Source: Petrolisthes cinctipes (taxonomy: Eukaryota; Arthropoda; Malacostraca; Decapoda; Porcellanidae). Taken from it: a stretch of 64,000 nt of DNA. The position numbers and the translations under genes are program-made. Below are positions 35,586-47,939 of this stretch, in pieces (the first letter of the stretch is position 1; each line of letters begins with the position of its first letter). Below the pieces are notes generated by a model. The model was not told the origin of the DNA, made no database searches, and was given only the letters and a program-made list of their open reading frames with translations. The stretch lies in the NCBI GenBank assembly GCA_033782935.1, contig JAWQEG010000720.1, positions 434,001 through 498,000 of the forward strand, in the 5' to 3' direction.

Positions 35586-36097
35586 GGCAAATTTTGTTCT
35601 TACAGAATAAAAGAGCTTGATTTACACATCAGGAACTGAAAACGGGAGCCTCCTAGGTGTACGCGTTTGCGTATGACAGAGCGTCAAAGTCCGAAAATAA
35701 ATAAATAGTATCCCCTGAAACGCATGAAAGAAAACCTCATACGCTCTGCGTACGCTGTAAACATATATATAAACACCTAAATAATGCGTCTAAGTGGTTT
35801 TCAATGATGATAAACGTATTTCAGTGTAATTTTGTTTGTCTAGACTCTCCTGGAGTATAGTAGACAGCAGAGAGATACGAGAAACATAAGAAAACACCAT
35901 GTAGTTGTGAGATATTTCCTTGTTGGCATACGCAGCTGCCAGACACCACTACCACAGTCAAACCTTTTCTCAAGGACGTTAGCTTTCCATCGCTAGCTAC
36001 TCGGTACAGTTTTTTGTAGGTACGTCGACATGTCGGTTATTCGGAGGGAACGATTAATTTTTTTATCACCGACATGTCAGTCAATCGGTCCTAAGGG
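35586..36097. other. Unrelated insert inside LINE G, with a piggyBac-like right end
   Basis: Non-LINE DNA, about 510 bp, ending cctaaggggTTAA, with a subterminal inverted pair gacatgtcggt / accgacatgtc at about 36028 and 36069. This looks like one end of a TTAA-type element. The left end was not found, so deletion plus insertion is likely. Confidence 0.45.
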
Positions 36098-37072
36098 GTT
36101 AATGACCTCCCACTCTCACTTTCCTCTACCACTAGACTCTTTGCAGACGATAGCTTAGTTTACAGACCGATTATAGATAGGAATGACTGTCTTCGACTAC
36201 AGGACGACCGAACTGCACTTGAAGACTGGGAAGTCAAGTGGCAAATGACATTTAGACCAGACAAATGCCATCACATCCGTTTTACCTGTGCCCATAATGT
36301 CATTCCATATACATACCAACTACACAACACCAACCTCAACACAGTCACTTCCCACAAATACTTGGGCGTCCACATCTCAGGGGACATGTGGTGGAACACA
36401 CACATAGGTAGCATCAGGGCCAAAGCTAGTTGGGTCCTGGAGTTCTTGCGCAGGAACCTCAGCAGGTGTAACTCAGACATCAAAATTATTGCATATAACG
36501 CTTTCGTTCAGCCACATTTAGAGTATTCTGACACCGTCTGGGACCCACACACTTACAATAATATCAATAAATTAGAGTCCATACAAAACAAAACTGCAAG
36601 ATGGGCCAGACGAGATTACAGACGCACTACATCAGTCACTTTGCTTAAACAAGACCCAAAACTAGACCCATTAGTAACACGAAGACAGATACACAGACAA
36701 CAGATGATATACAAAATCACAAACAAGTTAGTTGACATAGACAAAGACACATATCTACACCCTACAAGTATACAATCCGCTAGAGGCAGCCACAACTTAA
36801 AATACCATACATACCAGACAAGCACTGATATATTTAGGCACCCATTCTTTCCCCGCAGCATCCAAGAGTGGAATCATCTCCCATCTCATGTAGTTAATAG
36901 CCCCACTCTTGACACGTTTAGAAATAGGATCACCAATCATTACCTCCCCAACCCTAATCCTCAACCCACAGTTTCTGACCCAATCCACCCTTATCCTACC
37001 CTGGATCCCTTAATCCCCCGCACAACCCCCGCATATTATGCCACCCATGAGCGGCCCTCTGCAGGACCTTAA
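36098..37072 (+). pseudogene. LINE G RT motif C to C-terminus
   Basis: Begins NDLPLSLSSTTRLFADDSLV (motif C, FADD). Then LQDDRTALEDWEVKWQM, YLGVHISGDMWWNTHI, SRCNSDIKIIAYNAFVQPHL with LEYSDTVWDP, and LESIQNKTARWARRDY. It ends in a family C-terminus containing FFPRSIQEWNHLP. Unbroken frame. The upstream RT core is missing in this copy. Confidence 0.85.
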
Positions 37073-37634
37073 ACTTGAACTTACCATGGGGTATTAAGCC
37101 TTTACTTATTACCTTAATAACCTTGCCACATTGTGTTCTATTATATCTTCCCTTGCTCTCTGCACTACCTTGGGGTCTCACAGGAGCTAAAACTTAGCCT
37201 CTTCTTTCTGCCCCCACTTGCGTGATCCACATGGCCTACCCCGGTGTGGGGGTCATTTGTTTGCCAGGGATCGGACTTGGCTCGATCCTCCTCGTCATTT
37301 TCCCCTCTTCTATATCTCCTTTCCCTGTCTCACTTTCGTTTCTTCCAAAGGCTTCCCATGTCATGTGTGCTCCTGAAGGTTGTACAGTGTACAGTAGGTG
37401 TCCTTAGACGGACACCTTCAATGATCCCTCCATGCGGCCATAGTGACATGGGTAATACTTTAAGGATTTTGGCGCCCCTTCGGTCCCAGCCACTAGCTTT
37501 CAATTTTCAACTTTCCCTATTTTCTATTTCCTTCCTGCTTGCTGACACACCTCTCTATAACCTTTTTTGGGCGCTATATGACCTCGCTGTTGTGGAGCCT
37601 ATTATCAGTCAATCAATCAATCGATCAACCTTCC

Positions 37635-39530
37635 TCCACGCGGCCTGTTTGGCCAAGGAAGGCTATGACTCTGAGGCCTGCCCCGTTTGTGCTCCATGGG
37701 TGGAGGAAGTAGGGCTGTGTCTCCTTTCGGCACTGCCAGATACTTCACGCCTGCGCCGTGCTTGGACCTGGGCTTGCAAGATTATTACCAAGATCGGCCT
37801 CTAGGTCTCGTGGAGGAACCCAGACCTCGGCTCCTTCTTGGGTATCATTCACCACAGGGTGTCATTGACGGACAGGTCTGGGCCGAAGCTGGTTCCTTCC
37901 TAGGGGTCGGACCAAGAAACAGAATAGAGCATAGCCAGACTCATGGTGCTCCCCACCACCCTAATTACGGTAACCTGCCCAGCCTCCACTCCCACCACCA
38001 GTGGAGAGCAACTGCAGGTGCGTACCTAGCCCAGAGGATGAGTCAGAGTCGGTCGCAGAAAGAGACAGGGATCTCTCCCGTCGCACCTGCTCTGCTTCTT
38101 CCCGCCTCGGCAGCCTATCCCTCTCCAACACATCTTACGCCTCCGGCCAAGACCAAGGCAGTGGTGGTAGGGACCCTCAATTTCGCCGCCCCCCTCCTGC
38201 TCCTGGGGATTGCTCCTGACACTGCCAACTGACCAGGTCAACCTCACCATCCCCATCCAACCCAGGGACCTTCAGAGGCCTGTCCCACATGCCATCCATC
38301 GTCTTCTTCAACTGTGGCTCCGCCCAGGAGCTCTGCGCCAACAAGTGGTCTGGGTGCCCCCCACAATACCGTCTCTACTAGTGGCCAAGGATGCGTCTGA
38401 GAAGAATGGTCAGAGGACCTGGGCCTTTACCACATCAACTTCAGGGAGATGTATGTAGTGTAGGAATAGTTGGAGCGGAACCCCGTCGACAGGGGGACCG
38501 GGTTCCACTTCAACATGGATAACTCTACCTCGGTCTCCTGCATGAGAAGGCAAGGAATGTCACGCTCAGAGTCTCTCTTGTCCCAGTCTTAAGTGATCCT
38601 CTTGCTAACAGCTCATCTGGGCTTATCGCTGTTAGCCAGATATGTTCCAGGCAGAGAGAACTATTGGGCAGACTCCTTCTCACGTTGCAAGGGAATGTCG
38701 GTGGAGTTGGACCTCCATTCCCAAGAGCTCCTCTCCCTCGTAACCCGGTTCTGGATCCTAGATGTCAACCTCTTTGCCTCGAAAACTACGGCTCAGCTAC
38801 TCGTCATCCTCTCCTTTACAAAACCAACAACTGGGGGGGGGACTGGACACTTCGAGGAGGACTGTAACAGATGGAGTTACGTTTATCTGTTTCGACCACC
38901 AACCACAGCAGTACTCTTGAAGTTGGTCCTGAAACTCCGGGCCTTTACCGAAAAAGTTCTCATAGATGCTCCTTTCTGGCCAGCCCAACTATGGTTCGGG
39001 ATCTGATCCAAGCCTGCCCTCAAACTCTTCGCCTCGGGTCTGCCTGCCTAGCTGACTACCTCCACTGTAGACATCACTGTGTCTTCACACCTAGACTTTC
39101 TTCGGAAGGAACTACGAAGACAGTTTTGGAAGGAAGACACAGTGGCAACAATGCCCCTCATCAGTGGAGACAATACGAGTTGTGTTGGAGGAGATTCAAG
39201 GACTAGCTCGCCAACAACGTCCAACCCCTATCATCATCCACTGTCTTCGACTTCCTCAACTGGCTAGCAGGTGTCTAGAACAGGGCTCTGTCTACCATTG
39301 CAGCCCACCATGCTGCCCTAGCAAACCCCCTATTCTTCGGAGCCGAAATCAAGCCCAAGGAGAGGGCCCTTCATCTTTGGAAGAGAGGGATCAGTGAGAA
39401 CACTACACCGGGACCAAGAATCTCCCACGGTGGTCCCTTCACTCGGTACTCTATGCACTACTTATCCTTCCCTGAAGCGATGCTCAATTAGAACTTCCAC
39501 CTACAACGGTCCTTATTCCTACTCCCCTTG
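37635..39530 (+). pseudogene. Decayed DIRS-like tyrosine-recombinase retroelement
   Basis: Segments in several frames. A Cys-containing gag-like piece (EGYDSEACPVCAPWVEEV, about 37660-37720). An RNase H-like block typical of DIRS/Ngaro elements (LLARYVPGRENYWADSFSRC near 38640, then LDVNLFASK and YVYLFRPPTT). A region resembling the start of a tyrosine recombinase (WRRFKD near 39185 and HHAALANPLFFGAEIKPKER near 39310). DIRS elements integrate with a recombinase instead of a DDE integrase and make no target duplication. Many frameshifts, and the terminal repeats were not identified. The RT core could not be read with confidence. Confidence 0.6.
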
Positions 39531-39599
39531 GCCACGGGCTTCTGAGCTTCCCAGTTAGCAGTTAGTTGCTCTACAGCCAATACAACCATAATAATATTT

Positions 39600-39652
<53 letters not shown>

Positions 39653-40491
39653 ATATTATAGCTTCATTGACACACTACAGAGCCATTGTACCAGTACCAC
39701 ATTATAGTCAACCACGGATAATTTTGCATATGATAGTGTGGTACCTGTACGATGTCTCTAAAGGTACAATACAGAGTCGTCTTACTGGTACCACACCATC
39801 ATCAACACCATGGATTTTCTTGCGTATGGCCCATTGTTTCACACAGTAACACATCGGACGACCATGATCAGTGCACCATGTACAACTACAACTATACTGA
39901 GGTGGTTGATATGGGTTACGAGGCTGCTATTGTTAACAAGTCATCACTCACCGTATTGTCACCAAACCCTGTCAAATGCTTACACAGAGACTTCAACCAC
40001 AGTCAGTACCAGTCCACTGTAGTTACTGAGGTAAGTCATGTGTTTATTTAATTAAGGGGTTAGTAAATTATCAGTGAAAATCAGGAGCGACTGATTCCTC
40101 CAAATTATTCCAAGCAACAGACCACCATTAGTTTTATGAAACTCGTCCTCTTTCCTTACATACTTTGGAGGAATCAAGGCACTCCAATGGACCAAAGGAA
40201 TATTATCCCCATTATATGGTATAGGGAAGTGATACCCTCTCTTGGTGATTTGTCAACATAAGAACCCTCACTATTTTAAAACAAGAACTACCTTTCTAAT
40301 TCATTTAATGATACTTCTTTGTTGGCCAATTGGAAGGCTACTGATTCCTCTTAACTATAGCAGAAGACAGACGCCTTCAACTGTCCTAATAGGGGATTTG
40401 TTTTATGGCATAATTCGAGGAATTTGATACCTTCCAATTCACCAACTAAAGAATATGCCTTAACCCTATAGTGTGTGAGGTGATCCCATCG

Positions 40492-40567
<76 letters not shown>

Positions 40568-40609
40568 CACTGTACTCCTCTTACAATCCATTTAACTAAC
40601 CCTATGTTG
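39531..40609. repeat. Microsatellite-rich dispersed repeat region, related to 58400-59060
   Basis: Contains (CT)n at 39605-39649 and (GA)n at 40499-40562. The blocks ctgattcctccaaattattcc (40096) and tgtgtgaggtgatcccat (about 40470) followed by (ga)n, then gatgaccactgtactcc (40562), recur at 58790, 58460 and 58410. Same order, so one composite repeat family at two places in the window. Confidence 0.65.
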
Positions 40610-40714
40610 GATTGGGTTACCCATTTTTGTGGACTTAAGCAAATTGTATGATCTAGTTTCTCGTGATTATCAAATTATAATTTTTAAGAGTATATATCCC
40701 AGGGATGTTTCGGG
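40610..40714 (+). pseudogene. LINE RT fragment, left part (motif A), cut by the Harbinger-like element
   Basis: Encodes FVDLSKLYDLVSRD, RT motif A with its catalytic Asp, and runs to CGGG just before TTA at 40715-40717. Excising 40718-47936 joins it in frame to RQGSPT at 47937. Only this short piece of the left part remains; (GA)n lies upstream. Confidence 0.75.
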
Positions 40715-40899
40715 TTAAGGCCGTATCACACGGTCGCTCTTTTCCTGCGACATCGTGTCCTGTGACACCATTTTCGACGATATGTCGCGGGAAACAATAG
40801 CACATGGCAAATTCTCAAGAAAGACAACAACGACCGACGACACCACGCGGGTGGCGGGACAACCAAAACACTCTGTCACAAAAGCGAAATCACCAAGGA

Positions 40900-41006
40900 T
40901 GGACGCCATTAACCGAGCAATTTTAGCTGTTAGAGCATGTGCAATTACTTTGGAAGTAGAAAGAGGAAAGAGGTTTGGACCAGGCGGCAGGGGAAAGCAG
41001 AAATGA
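40900..41006 (+). pseudogene. Possible N-terminal remnant of a Harbinger transposase
   Basis: 34 codons starting MDAINRAILAVRACAITLEV, then Arg/Lys/Gly-rich. Harbinger transposases often begin with a short Ala/Leu-rich helix followed by Glu/Arg-rich sequence, so this fits by style and position. Too short for a firm call. Confidence 0.35.
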
Positions 41007-42319
41007 TAACAAACCTCGAAATCAAATCAATGTTCCATTTTTTTTTTTTTTTTCATTCTATACCTCCACCTCGGGACTTTTAGGCTGTCAGTAGCCCGTG
41101 ACTCTTGTGAGGCCCCGATTTTATTGGGTGTCGCACTAGATGAGACAGTGGAGCTTGGTGGCGATGTTGGTACCATAGCTTCTCTTCTGCCCCACTACTA
41201 ACGCTTTCAGGGCCCGTGTCGCACTGTTTTTCGGGAATAACTCTGTTACTAAAGGTTGGATCAGTATGATGTTTTGCCACGGGTTATTTCACACCTTCTG
41301 CTAATTTTTGGCACTATAATGGATTACCAAAAGTGAATAATTAAGGCACTTGTCCCCGAGAAATGCGTCCTTTTTATTAAATTTAACACTGGGATACGAA
41401 CGATCATAGTGTGACGTATATACCACGTCAGTCCACAGGCTCCACCCATCCCCTTCTTTCTCTCCCCCACCCTACTCTCTCTCTCTCTCTCTCTGGTCTC
41501 GAAACTTTGTTCGGAAATACAACACGGTCACAAGCTTTAGTCCTAAAAATATGTATAAGTATATAATGCTAGCAGGCATTATGTTTTAATGTTATTGTTA
41601 TCACTTATTATAATATAGTGATACATAACAGCGAGGATATATATATGGTAGAGTTGTGTACGATAACGCCAGTGCTTGATGGGATAGCAATGCTTTGTTG
41701 GAATTCAGGAGTGGTGTGTTTCATTCGTGTGAAATGGGTACACATGGACGAAGTGTTTTACACACAGTCAGATGCTGTGTGAGAGCCAACGGTGTCCGTC
41801 ATGACGAAGATGTTACATTGTCCACGTGGCTGTAGGAACGTTTTTGTCATGCGGCTGTACTCTATGTACAGTTGCACACAGATGACTCAAGGTCACCTCA
41901 TCCACCAATATGTTGGTGTTGTATCTGGTAACAGTGGAAGCTATGAATTGAACCGAAATTCAGTCGTCTGCTCAGGCGAAACAAACCCAATTATAATTTG
42001 TCAATATGCTGGTTTAACTGTTCTCTAATAAATATCATGTAAATAAACGTATTTTATTGATAATAAGTAACATGTTATAAACATTATGGACATATTACAA
42101 CAACAATATTACAACACATATATCCAAATAAAAATACATTCATTCATGTGAGAAACACGATTTTCGAATATTGCATCAGTACCAAAACCAGTTTGTCTAA
42201 CATGAAATAAAGCTTCAGTATTTAAATATATGTGAAGTAATAATAATTAACCCTACGTCCGCCCTGATCTGTCAGTGACACCATCAGATAATAGTTTACC
42301 AATACACATAATAAATGCT

Positions 42320-42323
<4 letters not shown>

Positions 42324-42394
<71 letters not shown>
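42324..42394. repeat. (TA)n microsatellite
   Basis: Uninterrupted TA tract of about 70 bp between unrecognised sequence and LINE coding sequence. Confidence 0.95.
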
Positions 42395-42396
<2 letters not shown>

Positions 42397-42405
42397 ACAT
42401 ATACA

Positions 42406-42668
42406 TTTATAAGAAATGTTCGGATGAACTTGCCCTGATTATACCACCCCTTCGCGTCTTCCCACGGAGGACTAGGGCAGCTGAGAATGCGCATGAGTTT
42501 ACACTGACTCCTCCACGTTGCAGGACAACTGCTTACAAAAATTCATTTACTCCCCGTACTACTTCCCTGTGGAATTCTCTTCCAAGGGAATGTTTTCCAG
42601 CAAGTTATAACCCCCAGCAATTTAAATCCAGTTGCTTTAAATATTTTATGAGTGGAGGATGCCAATAG
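42406..42668 (+). pseudogene. LINE ORF2 C-terminal fragment
   Basis: KCSDELALIIPPLRVFPRRT, then AYKNSFTPRTTSLWNSLPRE and FKYFMSG, the common C-terminus of CR1/Jockey-type ORF2, followed by a short 3' UTR and poly(A). 5'-truncated. Confidence 0.8.
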
Positions 42669-42763
42669 GCAAATGGAACCATTTATTTATTTGTTTCTTC
42701 CTTTCCTCCACTCACTATATGTAAAAAAAAAAAAAAAAAAAAAAAACACGGTCACAAGCTTTG

Positions 42764-42864
<101 letters not shown>

Positions 42865-43009
42865 CTTTTAAACAAACGAGGTTGAAGGATATGGCTTGTT
42901 CTGCATTTATGAGTTTTTTATTTATGCTTTCAATTGATCTAACAATTTTTCTTAAATCTTCACTTAGATGGTGGATAAGTGAGGCAAATGTTGAGTTGTT
43001 GGGGGAGGT

Positions 43010-43042
43010 CGACGTTTCGTCCAGTACATAGGACATCTTCAG
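43010..43042 (-). ncRNA. Hammerhead-like core in PLE1 pLTR (longer-copy side)
   Basis: Mirror of 46716-46748: CTGAAGA, a GTCC/GGAC stem, then GAAA. Lies just downstream of the PLE1 ORF on the same strand. See the paired entry for the limits of the call. Confidence 0.5.
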
Positions 43043-43124
43043 GGAGAAGTGGTGATTCTGGGTGGGTGAGCGGTATTTATCCAATTTCCGTACGTGGGGT
43101 GGGCGGGGCCACCATGTCAGCAGC

Positions 43125-45657
43125 CTAGTGATTGGTGGATGGGGGGTGGCGTCTGATTCTGGCGCTGCGTCTGAGTTGTTGGTTGATTGTGGGTAAGATG
43201 TTAGATGCTTGTGGTGGGTCAGTAGGTGTTGGAGGTGTGGTGGGTATCCTGACGGTGCTGGTGATGTGTCGTTTTCTGGAGGGCAGTATTTGGAGGTCTT
43301 GTGTCTGGTTGTTTATAGAAGGTTGTAGGGTTTCTATGTAAATTGCTTCTAAGTAGGAGAGTCGTCTGCTGTCTGTTTCTTTGTCTAATATGGTGGTATT
43401 ATTTACCAGTTTGTCTCGTGTTAGAGCTTGGTTGTCGTGGGTACTGTAGTGGTCTTTTATAGATCCTGACTGGAGGTGCATGGTGAGCCGACGAGACAGT
43501 GACGTTTGTGTTTTGCCAACATAGTGGTGAGGCTCACAGTCCACACTGTTACAGGTGTGTTGGTAAATCACGTGGTCGCTGTTCATCGGGCTCTTGGAGG
43601 TAGTAGGTCGGTTGTGTAGGGTTAGGTTCGAGGTTTTAGGAGACTTGTAGTAAATTACTAGTTTGATCTCGCTGTCTGGGTCGGTGGGGTGTACATTCTT
43701 CTTTAGTATGTCCCTTAGTATGGTCTCGTCAGTCTTGTAGTCGGTGGACATGTAATTGCGGTAGTATAGTCTGATGTCACTGTTGGGTTTGGTTGGGGAA
43801 TTAACTTCGTACCATTTTTCTAGCTGGAATTTGATGGTGTTAGAGACGTCTGTGTTGGAATATCCATTGTTTACCAGGACTTGGGTGAGACGCTCTAGTT
43901 CCTGGTGTGTGTATCTCCAGCTGGTGCAGTGTGTGAGAGCCCTCCTGACGTAGGATGAGATGGTGGATAGGAGGTATCTCTTGGGGCATTCACTGTCACC
44001 ATTTAGACACCGTCCGTTGTTGGTGGACTTTGTGTACACTGTGGTTTGGAAGTCTGAGTTATGGTGGGCAACCAAGAGGTCCAGGAAGGGTAGTTTGCCA
44101 TCCGTTGATTTTTCGTAGGTGAAGTTCAGACCAGACGAGGAGATAAACCGTTGTTGCAGTAGTAGTAGCTCGTCTAGGTCCTTCACCTGAACAAAAATGT
44201 CGTCAACATACCGACAGTATATCGATGGGCGATTACATTTGAGAAGATCCTCTTCAACATTACCCATGAAGAAGTTAGCGAAGAGGACCCCCAGGGGGCT
44301 ACCCATCGCTATACCGTCAATCTGTTGGTACATATTGCCACGGGGGCAAATAAATGGAGCTTCCTTGGTGCAGAGTTCGAGTAGAGTCTTGAGGCACGTC
44401 TTGGGGATGTCCAGTCGTGGGAGGTCTGGGTGTTCGTAAACTCGGTGGAGGATGAAGTCTATGGTTTTATCCACAGGTACATTAGTAAACAAACTCTCGA
44501 CGTCCAGGGAGGCGATGATGTGGTTGCCTACTTTAGGGGAATCACGGAGAATTTGGAGAAAATCTGTGGCTGAGTTGAGGCTGTATTTGCTGGGCACGTA
44601 AGGTGAAAGCAAGGTATTGAGAGACTTGGCCAGTTGGTAGGTTGCAGTCGGGATCTGGGAGATGATAGGCCTGAGGGGGTTGCCAGGTTTGTGGGTTTTC
44701 ACAGTGCCGTAGGCGTATCCAGGTGCATATTCTCCAATAAGTTTATTCAGGTGGATCCCTCCAGCCTTAGCGTTGATGGCAGAGATGGTGGTGTTGGCCC
44801 TTCGCTTGATGTCGTTGGTGGGGTTGCGTGTTATTCTTTTGAATTTACTGGTGTCACTTAGTATGTTGTCCATTTTCTGTAGGTATTCCTCTCTCCCATG
44901 GACAACTAAAGAGGAGGCCTTATCTGCACGTCGAATGATGATGTCCGGGTTATCTCGTAGCTGTTTCGAGGCAAGGAAGTGGTTCTTATTCAGGAGTTTG
45001 CTGTTGTAGACTCCCCTCGTCTTGGCTGCTTCAGCAAGTAGAGTTGGTTGAAGTGCGGTAGAGGTGGTAATTTTCCCGTTTTTCTCTAGTTGATGGATGT
45101 CACCTAAGAGGATCTCCATCTCCAGTCGTTTCCGGTGTGGTTTTGGTTTAGTCATGTAGTGGCAGTTTAGTCCCATGTTGAGAAGGTCCTGTTGGTCTGG
45201 GGTGAGTGTGGTGCCGGTGAGGTTGACATATCCTGGGGATGGTTGAGGCAACTTGATATTGCCCCCATATAGGTGTGATAGTTTCTTGGTGGCTACATTC
45301 TCTGTCTTGCGTCGGTGTTGTTCCCCGAGGAGCTGTAGTTTACTGTTGATTAGTAGTCTTAGGTTTTCAGTAGTGGTTCCATCTTCCCACAGGTGGATGA
45401 GAGTATCTCGTTGTGTTCTTAGTTGCTTTGTAGTTTCTTTTTTCTCAGCAATTTCTTCTCTTACCAGTTCTTCACGAAACTGTAGAGTGCTGTTCCTGTT
45501 TCTGGCATTCTCGTTGTGTAGTTTTATGTTGGTATAGCCAGGGAGTATATTATCTTTTAAACAAACGAGGTTGAAGGATATGGCTTGTTCTGCATTTATG
45601 AGTTTTTTATTTATGCTTTCAATTGATCTAACAATTTTTCTTAAATCTTCACTTAGA
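43125..45657 (-). CDS. PLE1 polyprotein: RT plus GIY-YIG endonuclease, 5'-clipped
   Basis: Open frame to 43125. The computed frame extends to 45803, but 45803-45658 is antisense of the inverted copy, so the real sequence begins at HLSEDLRKIVRS (45657). The pLTR copy shows that upstream residues (MSYVLDETST...) are missing here. In the 892-codon frame: N-terminal coiled coil about 95-165, YGTVKTHKPGNPLRPI about 365-380, LDVESLFTNVPV about 433-444 (RT motif A), GIAMGSPLGVLFANF about 497-511, YCRYVDDIFV about 529-538 (catalytic YVDD), a Cys/His linker (CNSVDC, about 751-756), GIY-YIG endonuclease HVIYQHT...HHYVGKTQTSLSRR about 744-772, basic tail to 892. The enzyme nicks DNA and copies RNA. No internal stop. 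Clade not assigned. Confidence 0.9.
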
Positions 45658-46633
45658 TGGCAAACTACCCTTCCTGGACCTCTTGGTTGCCCACCATAAC
45701 TCAGACTTCCAAACCACAGTGTACACAAAGTCCACCAACAACGGACGGTGTCTAAATGGTGACAGTGAATGCCCCAAGAGATACCTCCTATCCACCATCT
45801 CATCCTACGTCAGGAGGGCTCTCACACACTGCACCAGCTGGAGATACACACACCAGGAACTAGAGCGTCTCACCCAAGTCCTGGTAAACAATGGATATTC
45901 CAACACAGACGTCTCTAACACCATCAAATTCCAGCTAGAAAAATGGTACGAAGTTAATTCCCCAACCAAACCCAACAGTGACATCAGACTATACTACCGC
46001 AATTACATGTCCACCGACTACAAGACTGACGAGACCATACTAAGGGACATACTAAAGAAGAATGTACACCCCACCGACCCAGACAGCGAGATCAAACTAG
46101 TAATTTACTACAAGTCTCCTAAAACCTCGAACCTAACCCTACACAACCGACCTACTACCTCCAAGAGCCCGATGAACAGCGACCACGTGATTTACCAACA
46201 CACCTGTAACAGTGTGGACTGTGAGCCTCACCACTATGTTGGCAAAACACAAACGTCACTGTCTCGTCGGCTCACCATGCACCTCCAGTCAGGATCTATA
46301 AAAGACCACTACAGTACCCACGACAACCAAGCTCTAACACGAGACAAACTGGTAAATAATACCACCATATTAGACAAAGAAACAGACAGCAGACGACTCT
46401 CCTACTTAGAAGCAATTTACATAGAAACCCTACAACCTTCTATAAACAACCAGACACAAGACCTCCAAATACTGCCCTCCAGAAAACGACACATCACCAG
46501 CACTGTCAGGATACCCACCACACCTCCAACACCTACTGACCCACCACAAGCATCTAACATCTTACCCACAATCAACCAACAACTCAGACGCAGCGCCAGA
46601 ATCAGACGCCACCCCCCATCCACCAATCACTAG
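45658..46633 (+). pseudogene. PLE1 inverted, 5'-truncated copy: endonuclease half
   Basis: Starts at GCAAACTACCC (LPFLDLLVAHHN in the longer copy) after the shared pentamer GATGG and is then translated identically to the end of the ORF (PSTNH). It lacks the RT catalytic core but keeps the complete GIY-YIG domain. The junction with the longer copy has about 5 bp of microhomology, suggesting template switching during insertion. Confidence 0.9.
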
Positions 46634-46715
46634 GCTGCTGACATGGTGGCCCCGCCCACCCCACGTACGGAAATTGGATAAATACCGCTCACCCACCCAG
46701 AATCACCACTTCTCC

Positions 46716-46748
46716 CTGAAGATGTCCTATGTACTGGACGAAACGTCG
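46716..46748 (+). ncRNA. Hammerhead-like core motif in PLE1 pLTR
   Basis: CTGAAGA (the CUGANGA box) is followed by U, a GTCC...GGAC stem with an 8-nt loop, then GAAACGTC (GAAA box and a possible cleavage triplet). Penelope-like elements are known to encode hammerhead ribozymes in their pLTRs. The extra U after CUGANGA and the unclear stem III mean activity is uncertain. Confidence 0.5.
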
Positions 46749-46915
46749 ACCTCCCCCAACAACTCAACATTTGCCTCACTTATCCACCATCTAAGTGAAG
46801 ATTTAAGAAAAATTGTTAGATCAATTGAAAGCATAAATAAAAAACTCATAAATGCAGAACAAGCCATATCCTTCAACCTCGTTTGTTTAAAAGATAATAT
46901 ACTCCCTGGCTATAC

Positions 46916-47017
<102 letters not shown>

Positions 47018-47575
47018 CAAAGCTTGTGACCGTGTTGTATTTTCGAACAAAGTTTCGAGACCAGAGAGAGAGAGAGAGAGAGATAGAGAGAGTAGCGTGG
47101 GGGAGAGAAAGAAGGGGATGGGTGGAGCCTGTGGACTGACGTGGTATATACGTCACACTATGATCGTTCGTATCCCAGTGTTAAATTTAATAAAAAGGAC
47201 GCATTTCTCGGGGACAAGTGCCTTAATTATTCACTTTTGGTAATCCATTATAGTGCCAAAAATTAGCAGAAGGTGTGAAATAACCCGTGGCAAAACATCA
47301 TACTGATCCAACCTTTAGTTACAGAGTTATTCCCGAAAAACAGTGCGACACGGGCCCTGAAAGCGTTAGTAGATGATGACACCTTAATTATACACGTCAC
47401 TATCAGGGGAGAGCAGCTACACCGTCACTCACAGCATCTTGGAATATGGTCTGGCATCTTCTATGTTGTGAGTTGACGACGATGTAGGGGGTATTTTCTT
47501 GACGTGTCGGCGTAGCCAGGGTAGTTGACGAACAGCTGGACCCATTAGATCACCTCGTAAAAATCCCAGACGTTT

Positions 47576-47634
47576 TCTCGTGGACTCGAACCAGGGCAGT
47601 CCGTCACTTTATCCACTCTTCCTCCGCCAACCCC
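47576..47634 (-). other. tRNA-derived SINE-like head
   Basis: Complement reads ggcggaggaagagtggataa (A-box-like, as in tRNA-Leu/Ser D arms) and then ggttcgagtcc (perfect B box) about 35 bp later. The anticodon arm is missing, so it is not a functional tRNA. It lies within the Harbinger-like element, outside H. The SINE body and tail were not defined. Confidence 0.45.
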
Positions 47635-47939
47635 ATGCTCATATTTAACAGTTAAATTCGGTGTATATAATATAAAAGATCTAGGAATACAATTTCTATA
47701 TTCAAATAATGATACCTAACACTTAGATCATAATATGCCATAATATATATTTCATATAATATTATTCACTATAGACTTTCAACGACTTTCTCCCTGTCAC
47801 AGGAAATCCCCGACAGTTTTCGATAGTTTCCGTGGACACCTCGTCGTCCGAAATCCCCCGTTTCCCGCGACATATTGTCGAAAATGGTGACGCACGACAC
47901 GATGTCGCAGGAAAAAGTGCCCGTGTGATAGCCGCTTTA

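Larger units (their letters stand above)
34081..37630 (+). mobile_element. LINE G: endonuclease and RT C-terminus with the RT core replaced
   Basis: Endonuclease 34290-35585 and RT C-terminal part 36098-37072 are parts of one plus-strand LINE, but the RT fingers and palm up to motif C are missing and replaced by about 510 bp of unrelated DNA. The 3' end carries a (TCAA)n tail (about 37604-37628). A block of about 150 bp (actttaaggattttggcgcc...) is present near both ends (34090 and 37456), so either the element has repeated UTRs or two copies recombined. Confidence 0.75.
41539..42746 (+). mobile_element. LINE-type insertion with poly(A) tail and 16-bp target duplication
   Basis: cacggtcacaagcttt occurs at 41523-41538 and again at 42747-42762, right after a 24-base poly(A) (42723-42746). 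That is the signature of target-primed reverse transcription. The 3' portion (42406-42668) is LINE coding sequence. The 5' portion (41539-42326) is not recognised and contains a short frame at 41792-42028 with no family I know. A (TA)n tract (42324-42394) separates the two. Confidence 0.7.

Noticed and set aside
45658..45803. N-terminal 49 residues of the 892-codon PLE1 frame (MRWWIGGISWGI...)
   Set aside because: They are antisense of the inverted copy, read through the junction by chance.
47576..47634. Functional tRNA gene
   Set aside because: The B box is perfect but the anticodon arm and acceptor pairing are absent.
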